From Nonomuraea thailandensis (GTDB lineage: Bacteria > Actinomycetota > Actinomycetes > Streptosporangiales > Streptosporangiaceae), in the NCBI RefSeq assembly GCF_024172165.1, contig NZ_JAMZEB010000002.1, positions 2,935,501 to 2,999,500 on the forward strand: DNA of 64,000 nt, in the 5' to 3' direction. Below the pieces are notes generated by a model. The model did not search any database, was not told the origin of the DNA, and was given only the letters and a program-made list of their open reading frames with translations. Below are positions 26,600 through 35,337 of this stretch, in pieces. A program made the position numbers and the translations under genes. The first letter of the stretch is position 1, and each line of letters opens with the position of its first letter.

Positions 26600-27253
26600 T
26601 CGCGGCACGCGGGCGTCGCGGGCGGTCGTGCCGGCCGGGACGAGGAGGGCCTCCGCCGCGATGGGGACGTAGCCGGCGGCGAGGAACGCCCGTACGCTCG
26701 CCGCGTTGCCCGGGGCGATCTGGGCCCACAGCGGCCGTGCGACGAGATGCCGGGCGGCGCGGGCCAGGGCCCGGCCCAGCCCGCGTCCCCGTCCGGCGGG
26801 CTCCACCTCGATCCCGACCTCCCACCGCCCGGCGACGCCCCGTCCCACGACCAGCAGCCCTCCCGGGCAGGTCCAGACGCGCACCTCGGCGCGACGGCGG
26901 TGGGCACGCCGGACGCGCGGATGCGCCGCGTCCGTGACCTCGGCCAGGTCGATCGGCGGATCACCGGCGCAGGGGCCGCCCAGGGCGAGCATGTCGATGG
27001 TGTCGACCCGGCGCCCCGTGCGCTCCTCCAGGTCCCTGAGGAAGGGCGGGTTGAGCGGCGCCGACAGGTCGCCCTCGGGGATCCGGGACCGGATCCAGCT
27101 CTCGCCGACGTCGGCGTAGATCACGTTGTGGCCGGTGAAGGCGATCACCCCCGCGTCGTGAGGGGAGGGCTGCGGGACGATCGTGGGCCCGGCGCCCGGC
27201 TCGGGCGTCCGCCCGCTCTCCGCGCCGGCGATGATGTCATGCAGTGTGATCAT
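26597..27253 (-). CDS. GNAT family N-acetyltransferase
   Basis: A 218-residue protein with a GNAT C-terminal half: WEVGIEVEPAGRGRGLGRALARAARH contains the acetyl-CoA pyrophosphate loop RGRGLG (motif A), followed by APGNAASVRAFLAAGYVPI (motif B). The N-terminal part (residues 1-110) is less typical and contains GVIAFTGHNVIYADVG. Substrate not apparent. The ATG lacks a strong Shine-Dalgarno. It is divergent from a small secreted protein. Confidence 0.82.
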   Translation of the reverse strand: MITLHDIIAGAESGRTPEPGAGPTIVPQPSPHDAGVIAFTGHNVIYADVGESWIRSRIPEGDLSAPLNPPFLRDLEERTGRRVDTIDMLALGGPCAGDPPIDLAEVTDAAHPRVRRAHRRRAEVRVWTCPGGLLVVGRGVAGRWEVGIEVEPAGRGRGLGRALARAARHLVARPLWAQIAPGNAASVRAFLAAGYVPIAAEALLVPAGTTARDARVPR

Positions 27254-27337
27254 CCCGAGATCGTAGGCGACCACCGCCGCCCCCGAGCCGCCCCGGAAGG
27301 CATTGCCGGTGCACAAATTGTTAGTTAACTTTCCTGT

Positions 27338-27595
27338 ATGAAGTCGCACCCCCTCGGCGCGCTCGCGCTGGCCGCGGCCGCCCTCCTCGCCGCCCCCGCT
27401 CTGGCCGCCCCCGCCCTGGCGGCCTCCACCTCCGCCGCCTACGTCAAGCACGCCAGCTACGGCTGGCCCGACCAGTGCCAGTGGTTCGGCCAGCAGGGCC
27501 AGGCGAACCACACCTGGAGCTCGTACTACTGCGAGACCGCCATCCCGTCCAACTGGACCGCACCGGGCCTCTACCACCTGTGGGTGCAGTACTGA
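27338..27595 (+). CDS. Small secreted protein, function unknown
   Basis: An 85-residue protein with a clean signal peptide (MKSHPLGALALAAAALLAAP..., cleavage near ALAAST at about 29). The mature part of about 55 residues is rich in aromatic residues (YGWPDQCQWFGQQG, TWSSYYCETAIP, LYHLWVQY) and has exactly two Cys, likely one disulfide. I do not recognise a family. The short upstream region GTTAGTTAACTTTCCTGT is AT-rich but gives no strong ribosome site. Confidence 0.65.
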   Translation: MKSHPLGALALAAAALLAAPALAAPALAASTSAAYVKHASYGWPDQCQWFGQQGQANHTWSSYYCETAIPSNWTAPGLYHLWVQY

Positions 27596-27714
27596 CCCCG
27601 GGCCGGCACGGAGGCTCAGCTCGCCTCGGAAAGATCCTGCCGCGGGGATGAAGTGACGGGACCGCCCGGTTGCTACGGGAGCAGAGAGCAACCCCGTGAA
27701 GGAGAGAGCCCGCC

Positions 27715-28179
27715 ATGACCACCCACCCCACCTCCCCGGACGGCCCGGTCCGCCAGCTCAGGCTGGTCGTCGAGGCGGAGGACTACGAGGCCGCGCTGGC
27801 CTTCTACCGCGACGTGCTCGGCCTGCCGGAGCAGGCCGCGTTCTCCGGCGGGGACGGCGCGCGCGTGACGATCCTCGACGCGGGCCGCGCCACGCTGGAG
27901 ATCGCCAACCCGGCGCAGAAGGTCATGATCGACGAGGTCGAGGTGGGGCGGCAGGTGGCGCCCAGGATCCGCGTCGCGTTCGAGGTGGACGACGCCAGGG
28001 ACGCCACGCGGCGGCTGGTCTCGGCGGGCGCGACGGAGGTGGCGCCGCCCACGGTCACGCCGTGGGAGTCGCTGAACTCCCGGCTCGACGCGCCCGCGGG
28101 GCTGCACATCACGCTCTTCCAGGAGCTGCGTACGCAGGAGGAACGCGAGTCGCTCGACGGGTTCGGCGTGGAGAGCTGA
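27715..28179 (+). CDS. VOC (glyoxalase/bleomycin-resistance) superfamily protein
   Basis: A 154-residue single-domain vicinal-oxygen-chelate protein. The beta-alpha-beta pattern is seen in RLVVEAEDYEAALAFYRDVLGLPE, then ATLEIANP and a second module RIRVAFEVDDARDATRRLVSAGA ending GLHITLFQEL. Likely metal ligands are the Glu residues in LEIANP and ITLFQEL regions. GAAGGAG precedes the ATG at good spacing. Could be an isomerase, dioxygenase or binding protein; nothing nearby decides it. Bases 28180-28335 hold no gene. Confidence 0.87.
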   Translation: MTTHPTSPDGPVRQLRLVVEAEDYEAALAFYRDVLGLPEQAAFSGGDGARVTILDAGRATLEIANPAQKVMIDEVEVGRQVAPRIRVAFEVDDARDATRRLVSAGATEVAPPTVTPWESLNSRLDAPAGLHITLFQELRTQEERESLDGFGVES

Positions 28180-28335
28180 CGCCCGTCACGGAGGTCCCCG
28201 TTGTTGATGACGACCAGGTAGGGACCCGCGGGGCCGAGCCCGGCGGCTTCCGCCCGCCGAACCCGGTCAGCGATGTCCGCGCCCCCGCCGGTGCGGCGGT
28301 CGCCGTCCGGCCGGAGGCCGCCGCGGGTGCCGAGG

Positions 28336-28995
28336 CTACTTGGAGGAACGGCTGGTGCGGCGCGGCGCGCGGGTCTGCCCGTCGTGCGGCGTCTCCACGA
28401 GCGGCGTGTCCACCAGGTGCTCGACCAGGAACCAGGTCTGCAGCTCCCCGGTCCTGATCACGTCGGAGACCAGCAGGTCGTTGGTGCCGTCGTCGCCCAG
28501 CTCGTCGGCGCGGGAGGCGGCGTCGTGCGAGGCGATCAGGATCGTCTCGTGCGCCTCGATCAGCCGCGACAACATCGCCGGCACCTCCTCGGCGCCGTTC
28601 GGCGGGCGCGGCACCACGGTGATCTCCGCCACGTGCCGCGGGTCGCCCACCGCGATGCCGCCCAGCGTCTGCACGCGCTCGGCGATCAGGTCGACCAGCT
28701 TGAGCTGCTCTTCGGCGTGCTTGTCCAGCAGCAGGTGGAGCTGGTAGAAGGTGGGGCCGCGCATCAGCCAGTGGTGCTTCTTGTAGAGCGCGTAGAGGAT
28801 CTGCGTGTCGGCCAGGATCTGGTTCAGCCGCTCGCAGGCGTACTCGCGGGCCTCGTCCGACAGGCCCAGCGGCCACGTCCTGACGGTGCCGAACTCCTGG
28901 ATCTCGGTGCCGTCCACGTGCAGCCACGGCTGGCTGCTCGACTGCTTCTTCGTCGTCGCTCTGGTGCTGCTTCTGGTCTTGGCGGGCACGATCAT
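28336..28995 (-). CDS. dps: Dps-type ferritin, DNA-protecting
   Basis: A 219-residue Dps dodecamer subunit that oxidises and stores iron and shields DNA. The ferroxidase motif KKHHWLMRGPTFYQLHLLLDKHAEEQLKLVDLIAER provides the intersubunit His, Asp and Glu ligands. The start MIVPAKTRSSTRATTKKQSSSQ gives a Lys/Arg/Ser-rich N-terminal tail, and a basic tail TRAPRRTSRSSK closes the protein; both are suited to DNA contact. Monocistronic, divergent from an alpha/beta hydrolase. The start is moderately certain because no clear ribosome site precedes it. Confidence 0.9.
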   Translation of the reverse strand: MIVPAKTRSSTRATTKKQSSSQPWLHVDGTEIQEFGTVRTWPLGLSDEAREYACERLNQILADTQILYALYKKHHWLMRGPTFYQLHLLLDKHAEEQLKLVDLIAERVQTLGGIAVGDPRHVAEITVVPRPPNGAEEVPAMLSRLIEAHETILIASHDAASRADELGDDGTNDLLVSDVIRTGELQTWFLVEHLVDTPLVETPHDGQTRAPRRTSRSSK

Positions 28996-29145
28996 CTCCG
29001 GTCCGGTGAAGTTTGAGCCGATCCGACCTCGAACCTTCCCGTACGTTCCCCGAACGATCCTCAGCCCGGACCACGGCATGGCAAAGGTTCGCGCAGGTCC
29101 GATACTCGATTGCCCGGCAGGGGGCGATGTTGGAAGGATCCCGGC

Positions 29146-30018
29146 ATGCCCTTCTTCTCAGCCCACGACGGGACCCGCCTGGCCTACCACCTCTTCGGCG
29201 AAGGCGAAGGTGATGGCGAAGGTGACGGCGACCCGCTGATCTGCCTTCCGGGCGGCCCCATGCAGGATTCCGGCTACCTGGGCGATCTGGGCGGCCTGTC
29301 CGAGCACCGGCGGCTCGTCCTGATGGACCCCCGAGGCACCGGCGAGTCCGACGAACCGCGCGATCCGGCCACCTACCGCTGCGACCGGCTCGTCGGCGAC
29401 GTCGAGGCCCTGCGCGAGCACCTCGGCCTCGACCGGATCGACCTGCTCGGCCACTCCGCCGGCGCCAACCTCGCCGTCCTGTACGCCACCCGCCACCCCC
29501 ACCGCACGGGCCGCCTCCTCCTGATCGCCCCCAGCACCAGGGCCGTCGGCCTGGATCCCACCCCGCAGGCCAGGCTCGAGGCCGCCCGGCTGCGCGCCGG
29601 CGAGCCCTGGTTCCCCGAGGCCTTCGCCGCCCTGCGGCAGATCCAGGGCGGCCAGGCCACCGCCGAGACGTGGGCGGCCGTCGACCCCTTCATGTTCGGA
29701 CGGTGGGACGAGGCGGCCCAGGCGTTCCAGGCGCTCTGCGAGCGGCGCAGGAACGACGAGGCCGCCGCCGTGTACGGGGCCGAGGGCGCCTACGATCCCG
29801 AGGCAACGCGCGCCGCCCTGGCCGCGTTCGGCGCGCCGGTGCTGCTGCTGGCCGGGGAGCTCGACCTCAACACGCCCCCGGGCGCCGCCGCCGAGTACGC
29901 CGCGCTGTTCCCCCGCGCCGAGTTCGTCGTGCAGCCGGGAGCCGGGCACTCGCCCTGGATCGACGACGCCGGCCCGTTCGTGACGGCGATCGCCACGTTC
30001 CTGGACCGGACGTCGTAG
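29146..30018 (+). CDS. Alpha/beta hydrolase, proline iminopeptidase-like
   Basis: A 290-residue cytoplasmic hydrolase. Catalytic residues: nucleophile Ser in LLGHSAGANLA, Asp in LAGELDLNTPPG, His in PGAGHSPWIDDAG. The oxyanion motif CLPGGPMQDSGYL resembles HGGPG of prolyl iminopeptidases. An internal Gly-Glu/Asp repeat GEGEGDGEGDGDP at about 21-33 comes from a short GGCGAAGGTGA-type DNA repeat and probably forms a surface loop. GGAAGGA lies 8 nt before the ATG. Confidence 0.88.
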   Translation: MPFFSAHDGTRLAYHLFGEGEGDGEGDGDPLICLPGGPMQDSGYLGDLGGLSEHRRLVLMDPRGTGESDEPRDPATYRCDRLVGDVEALREHLGLDRIDLLGHSAGANLAVLYATRHPHRTGRLLLIAPSTRAVGLDPTPQARLEAARLRAGEPWFPEAFAALRQIQGGQATAETWAAVDPFMFGRWDEAAQAFQALCERRRNDEAAAVYGAEGAYDPEATRAALAAFGAPVLLLAGELDLNTPPGAAAEYAALFPRAEFVVQPGAGHSPWIDDAGPFVTAIATFLDRTS

Positions 30019-30067
30019 CCCTCACGCCGCCTTCCTGCCGCCGGCGTCCTGAAGCCCCGGCCGCCCG

Positions 30068-30844
30068 CTACCCCAGGCCGCCGTTGCTCATCAGCAACTG
30101 CCCGTTGATCCACTGCCCCTGCGGCGAGCACAGGAACGACACGAGGTTCGCGGTGTCGAGAGGCGTGCCGAGGCGGCCGAGCGGGGTCAGGCGCAGCATC
30201 CGCTCCCGGGTCTCCGCCGACATCCACCCGGTGTCCACCGGCCCCGGGTTGACAGCGTTGGCGGTGACGCCCAGGTGGGCGAGCTCGTGCGCGGCGGCCA
30301 GCGTGATGCGGTCCAGGGCGCCCTTGCTGGCGCCGTAGGGCAGGTTGCCCACCGTGTGATCGCTGGTGAGCGCGACGATCCGGCCGGTGCCGTGCGCGCC
30401 GGTGAAGCGGCGGCCGTACTCGCGGATCAGCAGCCACGTGGCCCGCGCGTTGACCGCGAAGTGCCGGTCGAAGCTCTCCACGGTGGTGTCGAGCAGGCCG
30501 GAGTCGACCGACTCGCAGTGGCACATCACCAGCGCCGTGACCGGGCCGAGGCGGCGTTCGACCTCGTCGAAGACGAACGCCGGGGCGTCCGGGTCCGACA
30601 GGTCCGCCTCGACGGCGGCGGTGGCGGCGCCGTGGGCGGCCAGCGTCCTGGTGACCGCGTCGGTCGCTCCGGGCTCGACGCCCCAGGTCATGCGCTCGTC
30701 GTACGGGGTCCAGAGGGTCAGGGCGACGTTCCAGCCGTCAGCCGCGAGCCGGCCGGCGATGCCCGCGCCGATCCCGGCCGTCCGGCCGACACCGGTCACC
30801 AGCGCCAGCGGGCGGGCGGCGTCATTCTCATGTGCAGTCGTCAC
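30068..30844 (-). CDS. Short-chain dehydrogenase/reductase
   Basis: A 258-residue classical SDR: cofactor loop TGVGRTAGIGAGIAGRLA, a DLSD motif for the adenine, catalytic Ser in ALTSDHTVGN and YGASK. The NNAG motif is replaced by VMCHCES. The C-terminal NPGPVDTGWM and WINGQLLMSNGGLG are typical. The GTG start is the only good in-frame choice. Divergent from the MBL hydrolase. Substrate unknown. Confidence 0.9.
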   Translation of the reverse strand: MTTAHENDAARPLALVTGVGRTAGIGAGIAGRLAADGWNVALTLWTPYDERMTWGVEPGATDAVTRTLAAHGAATAAVEADLSDPDAPAFVFDEVERRLGPVTALVMCHCESVDSGLLDTTVESFDRHFAVNARATWLLIREYGRRFTGAHGTGRIVALTSDHTVGNLPYGASKGALDRITLAAAHELAHLGVTANAVNPGPVDTGWMSAETRERMLRLTPLGRLGTPLDTANLVSFLCSPQGQWINGQLLMSNGGLG

Positions 30845-30902
30845 ACGGCATGATCCTGGAAGGCACGGCGCCCCCTCGGCAACCGGATTTCAGGGAGACA
30901 CG

Positions 30903-31772
30903 ATGATCCACCGCTTCACGGTCGGCGACCTGCACTGCGCCGTCATCAGCGACGGCCAGCCAGAGCCGCCCTGGGTGCCGCCGCTGTCCGCGTTCTACAC
31001 CCCGGAAACGGGGGTGCCGGAGCACGAGCTGGAGGCCGCCATCGCGGAGGAGGGGCGCGGCAGGTCCACGCTGACGTGCGCGTACAACTGCCTGTGCGTG
31101 CAGACCTCCGGAGGCCTGGCGCTGATCGACACGGGGCTCGGGCAGGGCTTCCTCGGGTACGGGCCCGCCATCGAGCCGCTGGTCGGCCGGCTCGGCGCGG
31201 GCCTGGCGGAGGCCGGGTTCGAGCCGTCCGACCTCGCCGCCGTCGTCTTCACCCACCTGCACGAGGACCACGTCAGGGGCGCCACCTGGCCGGGTGAGCT
31301 CGCCTTTCCCGAGGCGGCCGGATACGCGCACGCCGCCGAGGTGGCGTTCTGGTCCAAGAGGGCCGGCGAGCTGTCCGACGAGCAGCGCCGGCCCGCGCAG
31401 GAGGCGATCAGGCTCTTCGGCGAGCGGCTGCGCCCCGTCGAGTACGGCATCGAGCTGCTGCCCTGCGTGCACACCGTCGACGCCGCCGGCCACACTCCCG
31501 GGCACACGGCCGTCCTGCTGCGCTCGCGCGGTGAGCGGCTGCTCTGCCTCGGCGACACCTTCTACGACCCGCTGCAGCTCGCCCACCCCGCGTGGCGCAC
31601 GCCCTGGGACCACGACGCCGCCCGCTCGGTCGCCAGCCGCCGCCGGCTGCTGGCCTGGGCGGCCGAGGAGAGCCTGCTCGTGCACGCCTACCACCTGCCC
31701 TTCCCCGGCCTCGGCCGCATCGAGCGCCGGGGCGACGCCTTCGCCTGGAGACCGCTCGCCGCCGGATCATGA
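30903..31772 (+). CDS. Metallo-beta-lactamase fold hydrolase
   Basis: A 289-residue MBL-superfamily enzyme. Metal motif FTHLHEDHVRGA (HxHxDH), further ligands in GHTPGHTA, LGDTFYD and HAYHLPFPG. The pattern resembles lactonase/aryl hydrolase members such as quorum-quenching lactonases, but the exact class is open. AGGGAG precedes the ATG. The MFS gene follows 37 nt later on the same strand, so a hydrolase-exporter operon is likely. Confidence 0.88.
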   Translation: MIHRFTVGDLHCAVISDGQPEPPWVPPLSAFYTPETGVPEHELEAAIAEEGRGRSTLTCAYNCLCVQTSGGLALIDTGLGQGFLGYGPAIEPLVGRLGAGLAEAGFEPSDLAAVVFTHLHEDHVRGATWPGELAFPEAAGYAHAAEVAFWSKRAGELSDEQRRPAQEAIRLFGERLRPVEYGIELLPCVHTVDAAGHTPGHTAVLLRSRGERLLCLGDTFYDPLQLAHPAWRTPWDHDAARSVASRRRLLAWAAEESLLVHAYHLPFPGLGRIERRGDAFAWRPLAAGS

Positions 31773-31809
31773 CATTGACGTGAATGATCGCCCACCGGAA
31801 GCTGCTCTC

Positions 31810-33381
31810 ATGCCCTCCATCCGGAAACCGCGGGCCGTCGTGCCGGTGCTGGCCTTCGCCGGGATCGTCGTCGCGCTCATGCAGACCGTGGTGATCCCGC
31901 TCATCCCGCAGCTCCCGACCCTCCTGGACGCCACCCCGAACGACGCCACCTGGGCGATCACCGTCACGCTGCTCGCCGGGGCCGTCGCGACACCGGTCGT
32001 GGGCCGCCTGGGCGACATGTACGGCAAGCGGCGCATGCTGCTGATCAGCCTCGCCCTCCTGGTGGCCGGCTCGGCCGTCTGCGGCCTCAGCGACACGCTG
32101 GCCCCGATGGTGGCGGGCAGGGCGCTGCAGGGCGCCGCCTCCGGCGTCGTCGCGCTGGGCATCAGCATCATGCGCGACGAGCTGCCCGCCGAGCGGCTCG
32201 GCTCGGCGACCGCCCTGATGAGCGCCTCGCTCGGCGTCGGCGGCGCGCTCGGCCTGCCCGCGGCGGCCCTGCTGGCCGAGCAGACCGACTGGCACATGCT
32301 GTTCTGGACGTCGGCGGCCTTCGGCTCCGTGGCCGCCGCGCTCGTCCTGGCGTTCGTGCCGGAGTCGGAGGTGCGCGGCGGCGGGCGCTTCGACCTGGCG
32401 GGCGCGGCCGGGCTGTCGGCCGGGCTGACCTGCCTGCTGCTGGCGGTCTCCAAGGGCGCCGACTGGGGATGGGGGAGCGCGGTCACGGTGAGCCTGCTCT
32501 GTGGCGGGGCCGCCGTGCTCGGCCTGTGGGGCGTGTGGGAGCTGCGCGCCCGGCAGCCGCTGGTCGACCTGCGCACCACCGCCCGCCGCCAGGTGCTGCT
32601 GACCAACCTGGCCTCGGTCGTGTTCGGGTTCGCGATGTTCGCCATGTCGCTGGTGCTGCCGCAACTGCTGCAGCTGCCCGTCTCCACCGGCTACGGGCTG
32701 GGCGCCACCATGCTCGGCGTGGGCCTGGTGCTGGCGCCGTCCGGGCTGGTCATGATGGCCATGGCGCCGGTGTCGGCCCGGCTCTCGCGCGCCCGCGGCC
32801 CCAAGGTGACGCTCATGGCCGGCGCCCTCGTGGTCGCCGCCGGCTACGGCCTCGGCGTGGCGCTGATGTCGGCGGCGTGGCAGCTCGTGCTCGTCTCGTC
32901 GGTGATCGGGGCGGGCATCGGCCTGGCGTACGGGGCCATGCCCGCGCTCATCATGGCCGCGGTGCCGATCGCGGAGACGGCCGCCGCCAACAGCCTCAAC
33001 ACGCTCTCGCGGGCCATCGGCACCTCGGTCTCCAGCGCCGTCGCCGGGGTCGTGCTCGCCCGGCTCACGGTCGATCTCGGCACCTTGACCGCGCCGTCGC
33101 CCGCCGGCTTCCGCCTGGTCATGGCGATCGGCTGCGGCGCGTCCCTGGTCGCCTTCGCGGTCGCCGCGTTCCTGCCGGCACACCGGCGGCCCGGCAGGGG
33201 CGCGTCACCGCGTGGAGGGCTGCCGGGCGGGGGGAAGGCCAGGGGGAGGGGGAGGAGGCCGGGCCGTCAGACCCGGTCGGCCGCGATCAGCAGGTACTGG
33301 AAGCTGCCGCTCTTGTACGCCTCCAGGAAGGCGTCCTCGATCCCGGTGGCCAGATGCGTCCTGGCCCGCAGCTCCCAGTAG
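31810..33381 (+). CDS. MFS transporter, DHA2-like, with antisense-overlapping tail
   Basis: A 523-residue transporter: motif A in VVGRLGDMYGKRRMLLISL, about 13-14 membrane segments, IMRDELPAERLGSATALMSA after TM4. The membrane part ends at FAVAAFLPAHRRPGR near residue 465. The remaining tail of about 58 residues (basic, then ISRYWKLPLLYASRKAS) is read straight through the 3' end of the convergent methyltransferase, a 115-nt overlap. That tail is probably accidental coding after loss of an earlier stop. Likely co-transcribed with the MBL hydrolase. Confidence 0.88.
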   Translation: MPSIRKPRAVVPVLAFAGIVVALMQTVVIPLIPQLPTLLDATPNDATWAITVTLLAGAVATPVVGRLGDMYGKRRMLLISLALLVAGSAVCGLSDTLAPMVAGRALQGAASGVVALGISIMRDELPAERLGSATALMSASLGVGGALGLPAAALLAEQTDWHMLFWTSAAFGSVAAALVLAFVPESEVRGGGRFDLAGAAGLSAGLTCLLLAVSKGADWGWGSAVTVSLLCGGAAVLGLWGVWELRARQPLVDLRTTARRQVLLTNLASVVFGFAMFAMSLVLPQLLQLPVSTGYGLGATMLGVGLVLAPSGLVMMAMAPVSARLSRARGPKVTLMAGALVVAAGYGLGVALMSAAWQLVLVSSVIGAGIGLAYGAMPALIMAAVPIAETAAANSLNTLSRAIGTSVSSAVAGVVLARLTVDLGTLTAPSPAGFRLVMAIGCGASLVAFAVAAFLPAHRRPGRGASPRGGLPGGGKARGRGRRPGRQTRSAAISRYWKLPLLYASRKASSIPVARCVLARSSQ

Positions 33382-34124
33382 GGGATGGTCGCCGCCGTGA
33401 GGTCCACCACGCTCACCGGCACGAGGCGGTGGGCGGCCAGCTCCTTGAAGTAGGTGCTGCGCGAGTGGATGTCGCAGATGTAGTGGGCGTTGATCTGGCT
33501 GATGGCGCGCGAGGGCAGGCCGTAGGCGTCGTTGTAGCACCCGGTGATGCAGACGTAGCGGCCGCCGCGGCGCAGCAGCCTGGAGTGCTCGGCGAACAGC
33601 AGCGACAGCTCGACGTACATCGTGCTCTCGTTGTTCCAGATGGCCTGGAAGTCGCCGGTGGGGAAGCGGGTGTCGAGCATGTTGCGGAAGTGGAAGCGCA
33701 CCTTGTCGTCCACGCCGCGCTCCTTGGCCTGCTGGTTGGCGAAGGCGACCTGGGACTCGGAGATCGACACGCCGTCCACCTGGCAGCCGGTGCGCAGGTT
33801 GGCCAGGAGGCTGGAGCCGCCGCGGCCCGACCCGGCGTCCATGACGCGGTGATCGGGGCGCAGCGGGCCGAGGTGCGCGATGAGCGTCTCCGCCTGCGCG
33901 CTCTCCAGCCGGTGCAGCTCGTTGACGACGCGTCTCTCCCTGGTCTCGGCGGGGCCGTCGAGGACCGACCAGTCCACCTCGCCGATGCCGTAGTGATGGT
34001 GGTACAGGCCGTCCACCTCCCCCAGGCGCAGGTTGACCGGGTTCTCCTCGGCGTTCCAATAGTCGGCGACGGATTGCTGGTAGAGGCTGCTCAGAACGGG
34101 GACGGCGTTCGGGGTGACGGTCAC
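33267..34124 (-). CDS. Geranyl diphosphate 2-C-methyltransferase
   Basis: A 285-residue SAM-dependent enzyme that methylates C2 of geranyl diphosphate, the first dedicated step to 2-methylisoborneol. SAM motif VMDAGSGRGGSSLLAN; characteristic blocks NPVNLRLGEVDGLYHHHYGIGE, NNESTMYVELSLLFAEHSRLL, and ITGCYNDAYGLPS match the family. The GTG is chosen over an in-frame TTG nine codons upstream because AGGAAGGAG lies 7 nt before it. It is the third gene of the encapsulin-terpene cyclase operon, 40 nt behind the cyclase. Called from family blocks and the diagnostic context. Confidence 0.93.
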   Translation of the reverse strand: MTVTPNAVPVLSSLYQQSVADYWNAEENPVNLRLGEVDGLYHHHYGIGEVDWSVLDGPAETRERRVVNELHRLESAQAETLIAHLGPLRPDHRVMDAGSGRGGSSLLANLRTGCQVDGVSISESQVAFANQQAKERGVDDKVRFHFRNMLDTRFPTGDFQAIWNNESTMYVELSLLFAEHSRLLRRGGRYVCITGCYNDAYGLPSRAISQINAHYICDIHSRSTYFKELAAHRLVPVSVVDLTAATIPYWELRARTHLATGIEDAFLEAYKSGSFQYLLIAADRV

Positions 34125-34164
34125 CTCGGGCTCCTTCCTGGTTGTGATCAAAGGGGTTGCCGGG

Positions 34165-35310
34165 TCAGGACTGGTAGCGGCTCGTACTGCCGTGCCACTC
34201 GATGCCCCCGGCCATCCACGCCTGCGCGCCGCGCAGGAAACGCTTCAGCTCGGGGGAGGGCAGGGCGGACAGCTCCCGCTGGCTCTGCTCGAACCCGCGG
34301 ACGAACTCGTTGTGCAGGCGGACCGTGCGCTCGGCGGCCTCGCGGGTCGAGCAGCCCTCCTCGGCGGCGATGAGCAGCACCACGTTGGAGTCGGGCAGCT
34401 CGTCGGCCGCCTCCTTGGCCGCCGAGTGCAGGTCGTTGACCAGCACGGCGGCGGTGCCCGCCTGCATGAGGGCGGTGTGGAAGCGCCGCTCCGCGAACAG
34501 GTGCGGCGACAGCTCGTAGCCGCCGACGATGTCGATGAGGACCATGGAGGTGTAGAAGCTGTCGTGCTGGCGGGCCGCCAGGTAACGCCACACGGGCGGC
34601 GGCGTCTCCAGGAAACGCCAGGCGGCGTAGGCCGTCCAGCTCACGTACATCTGGCTCGTGATGTTGCACAGCCGCATGACCTGCGCCGAGGTGGCGTGGC
34701 GGGCGGCGTGGCTGGTGGCCGAGCGCAGCGACACCAGCACGGGATCGCTCCTGATCGCCTCCTCGAGCTGCTCGGTGTAGCCGCCGGCGTCCGGCGGCGG
34801 GTCCATGGCCGACATGACCAGCGCCAGCCTCGGCGGCAGCTCCGTGGGCGTGGCGCCCAGGTCGGTCTCGTCGGCGTAGTAGTCGTCGGCCGCCCACCAG
34901 GCGCTGTTCATCTGCGCCGCGATCAGCAGCATGTCGGGGTCGTCGGTGTCGGTGTGGGTCAGCATGGCCAGCCGACCGAACCCCGTCGAGGCGAACTCCG
35001 CCATCCGCCCCTCGTGCAGCCCGATCCGCTCCGCCCACGCCACCAGCCGCCGGTCCACCTCCGCGCCCAGCGCGTCGTCCACGCGGTCGGCATCGGGGCA
35101 GTACAGCGGCGGGTACGTGCCGTCACCCCAGTCGCGCTCCCGGTAGGGCAGCGGCGCCAGGCCGGGGCCGCCGATCCTGCCGGACCCGCCGTAGGAGGGC
35201 GGCTCGTGGCCGTCGCCCTCCTCGAACGTGTGCCGGTACGGCCGCAGCGCCGAGCGCAGGCTGAGCGTGTAGGAGCCCAGGCCCGTCGGCCCGGCTGGGA
35301 TGTCAGACAT
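34165..35310 (-). CDS. 2-Methylisoborneol synthase (class I terpene cyclase)
   Basis: A 381-residue cyclase converting 2-methyl-GPP to the earthy odorant 2-methylisoborneol. Mg-binding motifs are intact: DDYYADE (Asp142, Asp143, Glu148) and the NSE triad NDLHSAAKE (Asn292, Ser296, Glu300). The first 60-80 residues are Gly/Pro-rich and look disordered (GPTGLGSYTLSLRSALRP; PSYGGSGRIGGPGLAPLP); in this family that segment is thought to carry the signal for loading into the encapsulin shell. It is shorter here than in the streptomycete enzymes of about 440 residues. AGGAAGAGG precedes the ATG. It follows the shell gene by 27 nt. Confidence 0.93.
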   Translation of the reverse strand: MSDIPAGPTGLGSYTLSLRSALRPYRHTFEEGDGHEPPSYGGSGRIGGPGLAPLPYRERDWGDGTYPPLYCPDADRVDDALGAEVDRRLVAWAERIGLHEGRMAEFASTGFGRLAMLTHTDTDDPDMLLIAAQMNSAWWAADDYYADETDLGATPTELPPRLALVMSAMDPPPDAGGYTEQLEEAIRSDPVLVSLRSATSHAARHATSAQVMRLCNITSQMYVSWTAYAAWRFLETPPPVWRYLAARQHDSFYTSMVLIDIVGGYELSPHLFAERRFHTALMQAGTAAVLVNDLHSAAKEAADELPDSNVVLLIAAEEGCSTREAAERTVRLHNEFVRGFEQSQRELSALPSPELKRFLRGAQAWMAGGIEWHGSTSRYQS

Positions 35311-35337
35311 GGCGCGCCTCTTCCTGGGGCCGGCGGG

